From: Pseudomonas citri
Lineage (GTDB): Bacteria > Pseudomonadota > Gammaproteobacteria > Pseudomonadales > Pseudomonadaceae
Direction: 5' to 3'
Assembly: GCF_025336485.1 (NCBI RefSeq)
Contig: NZ_JAODAB010000032.1
Span: 1-57,867, forward strand
Length of the DNA stretch: 57,867 bases
A model generated the notes under the pieces. The model ran no database searches, was not told the origin of the DNA, and was given only the letters and a program-made list of their open reading frames with translations. This document shows positions 1 to 7,194 of this stretch, piece after piece. A program made the position numbers and the translations under genes. Numbering within the stretch: the first letter of the stretch is position 1; each line of letters starts with the position of its first letter.

Positions 1-352
1 AGGCCGACCTGGTGAAATCAAGGCCTGCCTGACGGCAGGCCGCTACCGGCCCGAACACAAAAAATCTGACAGTCCCGAAAGAAAAGTAAGTCGCCGTCAG
101 GGCGAAACCGCCAGTAGCCATGACCGAAGAAACGGATATACACCCCTAAGCCTAAGATAGCCCCCTGACAACCCCCCAAAACTTGTGGGAACGGTCGGAC
201 AACCCCCCAATCCTCGCCGAATTTTCCGACGAGCTCTGGCGGTTGCCAGGTGGGAAGTATTCTCGCTACCTTTTTCCCGTCGCTGCCAATTCAGCGTCCG
301 GGCGTCGCGGCCCGCTAAAAACTTGGTAATCCATTTTCCTTTGGAGAACCTA
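1..352. other. Left-edge region without a recognised gene
   Basis: No complete gene is recognised here. A short open frame ends with TGA at 30-32 and could be the tail of a plus-strand gene cut by the window edge, but too little remains to identify it. The stop lies in a perfect 8-bp hairpin (stems 22-29 and 34-41, loop TGAC) with no following T-run. A 13-bp direct repeat, GACAACCCCCCAA, occurs at 167-179 and 198-210, about 150 bases before the next start codon. Its role is unknown. Confidence 0.4.
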
Positions 353-718
353 ATGAACGACAAGCCAGCGTCCCCTTCACCAACGCATGACAGCTCTTTT
401 TACTCCAACCCAAGCTCAAAAAAACATCAAGAAGCTGCCAAGCGCGCCTTGGATTTCCATCTGTCACCTCCTGAGCCGCGACCAGAAAGCGATTCATCCT
501 CCTCGCACATTTTCACCATCGTCGATGGTATTGATACTGAACGACTGCTGGTGAATCTCAGCGAAACCCTAGCCTCCGCCAACGCCACACTCAGCGACCT
601 GGCCTTCGAACTCGAAGGCTCGCGCCGCCACGTCGCTTTGGGCGTGCAACAGCTGATTGAGCTGAGCCAATTGCTGGCCAACCGCGTCCTGGACGAACGG
701 GTGCCGGTGGAGGGCTAG
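353..718 (+). CDS. DUF6124 family protein
   Basis: Encodes 121 residues. The start is ATG 353, preceded by TTGGAG at 341-346; the frame stays open upstream, but that extension looks non-coding. The N-terminus is Pro/Ser-rich and polar (PASPSPTHDSS). The C-terminal two thirds carries the family signature: a 'TIVDGIDTERLLVNLSETL' stretch followed by helical 'LAFELEGSRRHVALGVQQL'. The family is small, of unknown function, abundant in Pseudomonas and often present in several copies per genome. There is no signal peptide or membrane segment. It stands alone, with a REPIN 30 bases downstream. Confidence 0.8.
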   Translation: MNDKPASPSPTHDSSFYSNPSSKKHQEAAKRALDFHLSPPEPRPESDSSSSHIFTIVDGIDTERLLVNLSETLASANATLSDLAFELEGSRRHVALGVQQLIELSQLLANRVLDERVPVEG

Positions 719-750
719 GGACGGGAAGGGCTACGGAGTCGAGGACTGTT

Positions 751-895
751 TGTGGCGAGGGGATTTATCGAAACGTCGCACCGCCCCGCTGGGCTGCGTA
801 GCGGCCCCAAAGCAACGACTCGGTCAATCTGATACACCGAGGTGCCAAGTTGGGGGCTGCTACGCAGCCCAGCGGGGATAAATCCCCTCGCCACA
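751..895. repeat. REPIN (inverted pair of REP elements)
   Basis: Two nested perfect inverted repeats are visible. The outer 19-bp arm TGTGGCGAGGGGATTTATC (751-769) is the reverse complement of 877-895, and a second 19-bp arm CCCCGCTGGGCTGCGTAGC (784-802) is the reverse complement of 859-877. This is the structure of a REP doublet in fluorescent pseudomonads, a non-autonomous element mobilised by RAYT transposases. No RAYT gene lies in the window. It sits between the DUF6124 gene and the 3' end of pilR. Confidence 0.88.
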
Positions 896-936
896 GGTGC
901 AATGTAGGTCCGGCAAATGGGGGGACAGATTCCCGC

Positions 937-2283
937 TCAATCCAACCCCAGCTTCTTCAACCGATACCGCATCGAGCGAAACGACAACTTCAACCGCTGC
1001 GCCGCCGCCGTGCGGTTCCAGCGGGTTTCCTCCAGGGCCTGGAGGATGAGTTTGCGCTCGACGTCTTCCAGGTAATCCTCCAGGTTGTCGACCTGCATCA
1101 AATCCGGGCTGCCCGTGTCGGTGGCGTTGTTGCTCTCGGCCAGTCGCAGGTCCTCGGCTTCGATCTGCTGGTGTTCGCAGAGGGTGTAGGCGCGTTCGAG
1201 CATGTTCTCCAGTTCCCGCACGTTGCCTGGGAATCGGTAGTTACGCAGCGCTTCCAGGGCCTTGGGGTGGAGTTTGGCCACCGGGTTGCCGGTATTGACG
1301 GCCAGGCGCTGGAGCATGTGGTTGACCAGGGGCTCAATGTCTTCGCGGCGTTCGCGCAAGGGCGGGACACGCAGTTCAATGACGTTCAATCGATAGTAAA
1401 GATCCTGGCGAAAACGTCCGCTGGCGACTTCGGCATCCAGGTCCTTGTGGGTGGCGCAAAGAATTCGCACGTCCACCACCTCTTCCTGCTGGCCGCCCAC
1501 GGCGCGTACGGCTTTTTCCTGGATTGCCCGCAGCAGCTTGACCTGCATGGCCAGGGGCAGGTCGGCTACTTCATCAAGGAACAGGGTGCCCCCGTGGGCG
1601 GCTTGGAATAGCCCCGGCTTGTCGTCGATGGCGCCGCTGAAGCTGCCTTTTCGATGGCCAAAAAACTCACTTTCCATCAGCTCACTGGGAATTGCCCCAC
1701 AATTGACCGGGACAAAACCCTGGTTGGCGCGGGGGCCTTGTTCATGGATCAGCCGGGCGACCAACTCCTTGCCGCACCCTGATTCGCCGCTGATGTACAC
1801 CGGCGCCTGGCTGCGGGCGAGTTTTTCGATCTGTTTGCGCACGCCGCGCATGGGGGGGGAATCGCCCAGCAGGCAGCGTTCGATCGAGGCGGCCGGAGCG
1901 GTCACCGGCGGCAGGCGCAAGGCGCTGTTGACCAGTTCCCGTAGCCGGGTCAGGTCGACCGGTTTGGTGAGGAAGTCGAAAGCGCCGGCCTTGAGGGCGT
2001 CGATGGCGGTTTCCAGGCTGCCGTAGGCGGTGATCATTGCGACTGGCAGTTGCGGGTAGCGTTGCTGGATGTGCTGCACCAGTTCCAGGCCTGTGCCGTC
2101 GGGCAGGCGCATGTCGGTCAGGCACAGCTCGAAAGCTTCGCTCGCCAGCAGGGCCTGGGCTTCGGCGAGGTTCTTGGCGCTGCGGGTGTCGAGTTTCATC
2201 CGGCCCAGGGTGATGTCCAGGAGTTCGCGGATGTCCGGTTCGTCATCGACGATCAGGATTCGTTGCCGTGAGCGATTATTCAA
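937..2283 (-). CDS. pilR: Sigma-54-dependent response regulator PilR
   Basis: NtrC-type activator of 448 residues. In order it has a receiver domain with acidic pocket D13-D14 and phosphoacceptor D57, a sigma-54 AAA+ domain with Walker A GESGCGKE, and a C-terminal Fis-type helix-turn-helix (RWNRTAAAQRL...RYRLKKLGLD). Its known role is to activate pilA with sigma-54 in response to PilS. I choose a TTG start at 2283 because it overlaps the pilS stop (TTGA) and gives a length close to P. aeruginosa PilR; an upstream extension is possible but would read through pilS. Oddity: the sigma-54 contact loop reads GSFSGA rather than GAFTGA. Its expected target pilA lies at 20605. Confidence 0.95.
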   Translation of the reverse strand: MNNRSRQRILIVDDEPDIRELLDITLGRMKLDTRSAKNLAEAQALLASEAFELCLTDMRLPDGTGLELVQHIQQRYPQLPVAMITAYGSLETAIDALKAGAFDFLTKPVDLTRLRELVNSALRLPPVTAPAASIERCLLGDSPPMRGVRKQIEKLARSQAPVYISGESGCGKELVARLIHEQGPRANQGFVPVNCGAIPSELMESEFFGHRKGSFSGAIDDKPGLFQAAHGGTLFLDEVADLPLAMQVKLLRAIQEKAVRAVGGQQEEVVDVRILCATHKDLDAEVASGRFRQDLYYRLNVIELRVPPLRERREDIEPLVNHMLQRLAVNTGNPVAKLHPKALEALRNYRFPGNVRELENMLERAYTLCEHQQIEAEDLRLAESNNATDTGSPDLMQVDNLEDYLEDVERKLILQALEETRWNRTAAAQRLKLSFRSMRYRLKKLGLD

Positions 2284-3869
2284 AGCTGTTTCCGTCCGTG
2301 AGCAAAGGTGATGCGAAAGCAACCGCCGCCTTGGCGTGGTTTGAAGTCTAGGCGGGCCTGGTTGCTTTCGCACAGCTCACGGGACAGATAGAGCCCAAGG
2401 CCGGTGCCTTGGTTGCTGGTGGTGTAGAAGGGTTCGAACAAGTGCGCTTGTTGGTCCGGTGTGACACCGGGACCGTTGTCGATAATGTCCAGTGTGGATA
2501 GCTGGCTGTGGGGGTCGATGAACAGCTTCAGCCAGGCTTCGGCCTGCTCGTGGGTCATCGCGCTGTGACGCCAGGCGTTGCGCAGCAGGTTGTCGAGCAC
2601 CTGGGTCAACTGATCGGGGTCCATGAGCGTGGTGTAGTCGCCCGGGTCGATGCTCAGGTGCAGCATCGGGTGGCCGGCCGTGGTGTCCCGGGCCTGGCGC
2701 ACGAATTGCTCGAGCCATGCCCGCAGGTCCAGGCGTTGGGGCGTGGTGGGTTGGCGGCGGGAGACCTGCAGCACGTTTTCGATGACGCGATTCATTCGTT
2801 GGGAGTGATCCTGGATAATCTGCGTCAGACGCCGGTCCGCGGCGTTCAGTTCCTCGGACTCACGTAGCAATTGCGCCGCATGGCTGATCGCGCCCAGCGG
2901 GTTGCGGATTTCATGGGCGATCCCGGCCGTGAGACGTCCGAGCGAGGCGAGTTTCAACTGCTGGGCCTGTTGGGAGACCTGGGCTAGGTCTTCGAGAAAC
3001 ACCAGGATCTGCTGGTGATCGTGGTGCCCCAGGGCAATGAAACTCGGTTGCAGGGCCAGGCCCGTGCCGCTGACGCTCAGGCTTGGCGGGCGCAGGCTGG
3101 GGTTGTTCAGCCACAATTGCAGGCGTTCGACCAGCGGCATGGCGCGGTCGTCGATGCGCTGGCCCACCAGGTCGTGCACGCCCAACAGGTGCAATGCGCT
3201 TTCGTTGGCCAGTTGCACCCGGCGGTGGCGGTCGAGCACCAGGATGCCGGTGCGCATGCGTTGCAGGATCAACGCGTTGAGCGCCTCCAGGCCGATTACC
3301 TCGCTGGCTCGTTGCTCGGCGAGTATCTCGCTGGCTTCCAGTCGCCGGGTCAGGCCCTGGACCAGTAGCGCGGCGGCAAAGCACAGCGCGCCCAAGGTGC
3401 CGGCTTGCAAGTAGCTGCTGGGACGGTTCGAATCGCTGAGCTCCAGGAAGAAACTCGAACCGACGATGCCGATGGTCGCCACGGCGGCGAGCAACAGGCC
3501 GATCCGGCTGCGTACCAACGTATTGCCGATGGCCACCGAGACGATGATCAGGTTGCCGATGGCGCTGGGGGCACCGCCCGCGACGAAGAACAGCCACGAG
3601 AGCAGCAGCACGTCGGTCAATGCCAGGCCGAACAGCCGGGCAGGACGGCGGGTGTTTTCCAGGAACACCACCAGCAGGATGTTCAGCACCAGGTACAACC
3701 AACTGCCGCTACGCAGCAGGTTGTCGTTGGCGAACTCCAGCAGACGGTTGTCCATGTTGCTGGAAATCAGCAACACCAGGGTGATGCCGATGCTCAGGCG
3801 GTACAGGTGATAGAGACGCAGCAGGCGCTGCGTCTGCTTGACGCGCGGGCTGCGGGTGTCAGCGATCAC
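2280..3869 (-). CDS. pilS: Sensor histidine kinase PilS
   Basis: Encodes 529 residues from a GTG start at 3869, matching the usual length; the frame is open further upstream but overlaps the neighbouring gene. The N-terminal third has about six hydrophobic membrane segments, followed by a PAS-like linker (RTGILVLDRHRRVQLANE), a dimerisation/phosphoacceptor domain with the H-box IAHEIRNPLGAISHA, and an ATPase domain with N-box (QVLDNLLRNAWRH), G1 (DNGPGV) and G2 (GTGLGLYLS). The known role is phosphorylation of PilR, with pilin level sensed in the inner membrane. The stop overlaps the pilR start by 4 bases and the start overlaps the preceding small gene by 11, suggesting translational coupling. 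Confidence 0.95.
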   Translation of the reverse strand: MIADTRSPRVKQTQRLLRLYHLYRLSIGITLVLLISSNMDNRLLEFANDNLLRSGSWLYLVLNILLVVFLENTRRPARLFGLALTDVLLLSWLFFVAGGAPSAIGNLIIVSVAIGNTLVRSRIGLLLAAVATIGIVGSSFFLELSDSNRPSSYLQAGTLGALCFAAALLVQGLTRRLEASEILAEQRASEVIGLEALNALILQRMRTGILVLDRHRRVQLANESALHLLGVHDLVGQRIDDRAMPLVERLQLWLNNPSLRPPSLSVSGTGLALQPSFIALGHHDHQQILVFLEDLAQVSQQAQQLKLASLGRLTAGIAHEIRNPLGAISHAAQLLRESEELNAADRRLTQIIQDHSQRMNRVIENVLQVSRRQPTTPQRLDLRAWLEQFVRQARDTTAGHPMLHLSIDPGDYTTLMDPDQLTQVLDNLLRNAWRHSAMTHEQAEAWLKLFIDPHSQLSTLDIIDNGPGVTPDQQAHLFEPFYTTSNQGTGLGLYLSRELCESNQARLDFKPRQGGGCFRITFAHGRKQL

Positions 3870-4092
3870 GAGGGCCTGGGCCTTGCTCGAGATGAGCCTG
3901 GCTGCAGTACCACTGTTGTTCGAGGGGGAGCGCACGGTCACGCGGCAGGTGCACGCCACAATGGGCGCAACGAACCATGGGCGGTGCATCCTGTTCCCGG
4001 GAGGACTTTGCCGTGGATGCCTTGGGCTTCACGTTGCGAAAGATCCAGATGGCAGAGGCAACTACGGCGAACAAAATCAATAGACGGAGCAT
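3859..4092 (-). CDS. PP0621-family small membrane-anchored protein
   Basis: Encodes 77 residues. One N-terminal hydrophobic segment (LRLLILFAVVASAIWIF) is followed by a basic linker and a compact putative zinc site: MVRCAHCGVHLPRDRAL followed by WYCSQAHLEQG, so CxxC...C...H ligands. This matches a short family of unknown function found immediately upstream of pilS in Pseudomonas. It overlaps pilS by 11 bases and is probably co-transcribed with pilS-pilR. A metal-binding role is inferred from the cysteines only. Confidence 0.8.
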   Translation of the reverse strand: MLRLLILFAVVASAIWIFRNVKPKASTAKSSREQDAPPMVRCAHCGVHLPRDRALPLEQQWYCSQAHLEQGPGPRDR

Positions 4093-4171
4093 GTTGGGCA
4101 GCTTTCTGGCGAGAGTTGAGGCAGTTTAGCCAAGGACTGGAGCGGCGCACAGTTCAATAGAATCCAGGTAC

Positions 4172-4202
4172 AAAAAAGGGAGACCACCGGGTCTCCCTTT
4201 TT
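4172..4202 (-). terminator. Rho-independent terminator of bamD
   Basis: Stem GGGAGACC (4178-4185) pairs with GGTCTCCC (4190-4197) over a 4-base loop. Read on the minus strand it is followed by a run of T. It lies 15 bases after the bamD stop. The A/T runs on both sides make it usable in either direction, but only bamD runs into it. Confidence 0.88.
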
Positions 4203-4216
4203 GCCATGCCCTGTTC

Positions 4217-5233
4217 TCAGTCGAACAGGCCGAAGGTCATGTAGCTGAACCAGGAGCGATCGGTGGACGTGCTCTCAGACTCCGGTTCTTCGATCACGTC
4301 GCCATTTTCATCCTTGGGCTTGAGCTCGCTCGGGATGGCTTCCTTGGCATCCTGGTACTGGCGCTGCAAGTCCTGGTTGGCGCGGGTTTCGCCCGGTGGC
4401 AGCGGCGCGCGGGACTCGATCAGGCCCAGGGTCGCCTTGCTCAGCCACGAACGGTTGTCGGCTTCGTCGACCCGTGGGGTGAACTGGCCGTCGACCAGGG
4501 ACGGGTGATCGGGGTAGTTCAGCTTGAGGGTTTCCAGGCTGGTGGCCGCCAGGTCGTCCAGGTGCAGGCGCTGGTAGGCTTCGGTCATCACGGCCAGGCC
4601 GTCACCGACGGAAGGGGTTTCCTGGAAGTTTTCCACTACGTAGCGGCCGCGGTTGGCGGCGGCGACGTAGGCCTGGCGGGTCAGGTAGTAGTCCGCCACG
4701 TGGATTTCATAGGAGGCCAGCAGGTTGCGCAGGTAGATCATGCGCTGCTTGGCATCCGGCGAGTAGCGGCTGTTGGGGAAGCGGCTGGTCAGTTGGGCGA
4801 ACTCGTTGTAGGAGTCGCGGGCGGCACCCGGGTCACGCTTGGTCATGTCCAGCGGCAGGAAGCGTGCCAGCAGGCCGACGTCCTGGTCGAAGGAGGTCAG
4901 GCCCTTGAGGTAGTAGGCGTAATCGACGTTCGGGTGTTGCGGATGCAGGCGAATGAAGCGCTCGGCGGCGGATTTGGCGGCTTCCGGCTCGGAGTTCTTG
5001 TAGTTGGCGTAGATCAGCTCCAGCTGGGCCTGATCGGCGTAGCGACCGAACGGATAGCGGGACTCCAGGGCCTTGAGCTTGGCGGTGGCGCTGGTGTAGC
5101 TGTTGTTGTCCAGGTCGTTCTGCGCCTGTTGGTACAGTTCGACTTCGCTCAGGTTTTCGTCTACGACTTCCTTCGATGAGCAAGCGGCGGTCAATGCGAG
5201 GATGGCGATCAGCAGCAGGTGTTTCACTTGCAT
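4217..5233 (-). CDS. bamD: Outer membrane assembly lipoprotein BamD
   Basis: Encodes 338 residues. The start ATG 5233 gives a lipoprotein signal peptide (MQVKHLLLIAILALTAAC) with the lipidated Cys at position 18. The mature part is a run of TPR-like helical repeats typical of BamD/ComL (LYQQAQNDLDNNSYTSATAKL; GRYADQAQLELIYANYK; PNVDYAYYLKGL). It is the essential lipoprotein of the BAM complex that inserts beta-barrels into the outer membrane. The C-terminus ends in an acidic, low-complexity tail and a conserved-looking SWFSYMTFGLFD. It is divergent from rluD with a 150-base gap, as in other pseudomonads. Confidence 0.96.
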   Translation of the reverse strand: MQVKHLLLIAILALTAACSSKEVVDENLSEVELYQQAQNDLDNNSYTSATAKLKALESRYPFGRYADQAQLELIYANYKNSEPEAAKSAAERFIRLHPQHPNVDYAYYLKGLTSFDQDVGLLARFLPLDMTKRDPGAARDSYNEFAQLTSRFPNSRYSPDAKQRMIYLRNLLASYEIHVADYYLTRQAYVAAANRGRYVVENFQETPSVGDGLAVMTEAYQRLHLDDLAATSLETLKLNYPDHPSLVDGQFTPRVDEADNRSWLSKATLGLIESRAPLPPGETRANQDLQRQYQDAKEAIPSELKPKDENGDVIEEPESESTSTDRSWFSYMTFGLFD

Positions 5234-5384
5234 GGCGGCTTGCGTCCCTATGACGGCCGCTGTCTTGGGCGGGGCCGTCCTGTTATGATGAGCGCCCCGT
5301 TGAAAAGCCTCGGGGCAAAAGACGCCGTATTTAACCACAAGCGCGCAGCCGAAACCAAAGGCTGTGCCGACGCCCAGTCCGAGC

Positions 5385-6347
5385 ATGTCCGATAAAATAG
5401 AACTTCGCGCAGAGGTGCCGTCCGAATTGGGCGGCCAACGCCTCGATCAAGTCGCCGCCCAACTCTTCGCCGAGCATTCGCGCTCGCGCCTTTCCGCCTG
5501 GATCAAGGACGGTCGCCTGACGGTGGATGGGGCGGTGATCCGCCCGCGCGACATCGTCCACGGCGGTGCCGTCCTCGAGCTGACTGCCGAGCAGGAGGCC
5601 CAGGGTGAATGGGTGGCCCAGGACATCGCCCTGGACATCGTCTATGAAGACGACGACATCCTGGTGATCAACAAACCGGCGGGCCTGGTGGTGCATCCGG
5701 CGGCGGGTCATGCCGATGGCACCCTGCTCAATGCCTTGCTGCACCATGTGCCGGACATCATCAATGTGCCACGCGCCGGTATCGTGCATCGCCTGGACAA
5801 GGACACCACCGGCCTGATGGTGGTGGCCAAGACCATCCAGGCGCAGACACAACTGGTGGCCCAGCTGCAAAGCCGCAGCGTCAGCCGGATCTATGAATGC
5901 ATCGTCATCGGCGTGGTGACCGCCGGCGGCAAGATCAACGCACCGATCGGCCGTCACGGCCAGCAGCGCCAGCGCATGGCGGTGATGGAAGGCGGCAAGC
6001 AGGCAGTCAGCCATTACCGCGTGCTCGAACGCTTCCGCTCCCATACGCATGTGCGGGTCAAGCTGGAGACCGGCCGCACCCACCAGATTCGCGTACACAT
6101 GGCCCACATCAACTTCCCGTTGGTCGGCGACCCGGCTTACGGTGGTCGCTTCCGCATTCCGCCGGCGGCCAGCGCGACGATGGTCGAGTCCCTGAAGAAC
6201 TTCCCGCGCCAGGCACTGCATGCGCGTTTTCTGGAGTTGGACCACCCGACCACCGGTAAACGCATGAGCTGGGAGTCCCCCTTGCCGGATGATTTCGTCT
6301 GGCTGTTGACGCTGCTCAAGCAGGACCGCGAGGCGTTCATCGGATGA
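5385..6347 (+). CDS. rluD: 23S rRNA pseudouridine synthase RluD
   Basis: Encodes 320 residues from ATG 5385. An N-terminal S4 RNA-binding domain (residues about 15-75, 'GQRLDQVAAQLFAEHSRSRLSAWIKDGRLTV' region) precedes the RluA-type catalytic domain. The motif GIVHRLDKDTTGL carries catalytic Asp138, and the RTHQIRVHMA motif is intact. The enzyme makes pseudouridines in helix 69 of 23S rRNA, important for ribosome assembly and termination. The stop overlaps the pgeF start by 4 bases (ATGA), so the two are an operon. Confidence 0.96.
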   Translation: MSDKIELRAEVPSELGGQRLDQVAAQLFAEHSRSRLSAWIKDGRLTVDGAVIRPRDIVHGGAVLELTAEQEAQGEWVAQDIALDIVYEDDDILVINKPAGLVVHPAAGHADGTLLNALLHHVPDIINVPRAGIVHRLDKDTTGLMVVAKTIQAQTQLVAQLQSRSVSRIYECIVIGVVTAGGKINAPIGRHGQQRQRMAVMEGGKQAVSHYRVLERFRSHTHVRVKLETGRTHQIRVHMAHINFPLVGDPAYGGRFRIPPAASATMVESLKNFPRQALHARFLELDHPTTGKRMSWESPLPDDFVWLLTLLKQDREAFIG

Positions 6348-7066
6348 CGAACTGGCTGATACCCGACTGGCCCGCGCCGGCACGGGTCAAGGCCTGCGTC
6401 ACCACCCGTGCGGGCGGCGTCAGCGTGGCGCCGTTCGACAGCCTCAACCTGGGCGATCACGTCGACGACGACCCGGCGGCCGTTGCCGAGAATCGTCGCC
6501 GCCTCACCGATCAATTCGCCATCGCACCGGCCTGGTTGCAGCAGGTCCATGGCATTGCCGTGGTCGAAGCCGATCCGACCCGTGTGGCGACGGCCGACGC
6601 CAGTTGGACGGCCACGCCGGGCATCGCTTGTACGGCCATGACCGCCGATTGCCTGCCCGTGCTGTTCTGCAATCGCGCCGGCACCCGCGTTGCCGCGGCC
6701 CACGCCGGTTGGCGTGGGCTGGCGAACGGCGTGCTGGAGGCCACCCTCGACAGTCTCCAGGTGCCCGCCGATGAAGTCCTCGCCTGGTTGGGCCCGGCCA
6801 TCGGTCCGCAAGCCTTCGAAGTCGGGCCGGAGGTGCGCCAGGCGTTCGTCGCGCACCTGCCCCAGGCTTCACAGGCGTTTGTGCCCAGCCACAACGCGGG
6901 CAAGTTCCTCGCCGACATTTACCAATTGGCCCGCCTGCGACTGGCGGCGCGCGGTGTCACGGCGGTCTACGGTGGCGGCCTGTGTACCGTGACCGACCCG
7001 CGCTTCTTTTCCTACCGACGCAACCCGCGCACCGGTCGTTTTGCCTCCCTGGTCTGGATCGCCTGA
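6344..7066 (+). CDS. pgeF: Peptidoglycan editing factor PgeF (YfiH/LACC1 family)
   Basis: Encodes 240 residues, the normal length for the copper-oxidase-fold YfiH family. The expected metal-site residues are present: His in QQVHG, Cys in MTADCLPV and His in AAHAGWRG, followed by GPAIGPQAFEVG. In E. coli PgeF removes wrongly built UDP-MurNAc-L-Ser precursors; relatives also act as purine nucleosidases. It is translationally coupled to rluD and followed by clpB, the conserved Pseudomonas order. Confidence 0.93.
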   Translation: MTNWLIPDWPAPARVKACVTTRAGGVSVAPFDSLNLGDHVDDDPAAVAENRRRLTDQFAIAPAWLQQVHGIAVVEADPTRVATADASWTATPGIACTAMTADCLPVLFCNRAGTRVAAAHAGWRGLANGVLEATLDSLQVPADEVLAWLGPAIGPQAFEVGPEVRQAFVAHLPQASQAFVPSHNAGKFLADIYQLARLRLAARGVTAVYGGGLCTVTDPRFFSYRRNPRTGRFASLVWIA

Positions 7067-7095
7067 CTTTCCTGATCTGCATCAAGCGCTGGCTG

Positions 7096-7126
7096 CTTGA
7101 ATCTTCCAGAATCGTCCGCATCTATA
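7096..7126 (+). promoter_or_regulatory. Sigma-32 (heat-shock) promoter of clpB
   Basis: CTTGAAT at 7096-7102 is followed after 13 bases by a CCGCATCTATA-type -10 region (about 7116-7126). This closely fits the RpoH consensus CTTGAAA-N(11-15)-CCCATnTA. It lies about 70 bases before clpB, a classical RpoH target. A strong Shine-Dalgarno, AAGGAAGGTG, sits just before the clpB ATG. Confidence 0.85.
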
Positions 7127-7194
7127 GCGGTATCTGGCAGGTTTCTTCATTCAGGATGGTTTCAGGTCCGGCCTGCCCAAAAGGAAGGTGACCC

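Noticed and set aside
97..363. 88-codon minus-strand frame at the left edge
   Set aside because: Basic, motif-free translation without a Shine-Dalgarno that covers the repeats upstream of DUF6124.
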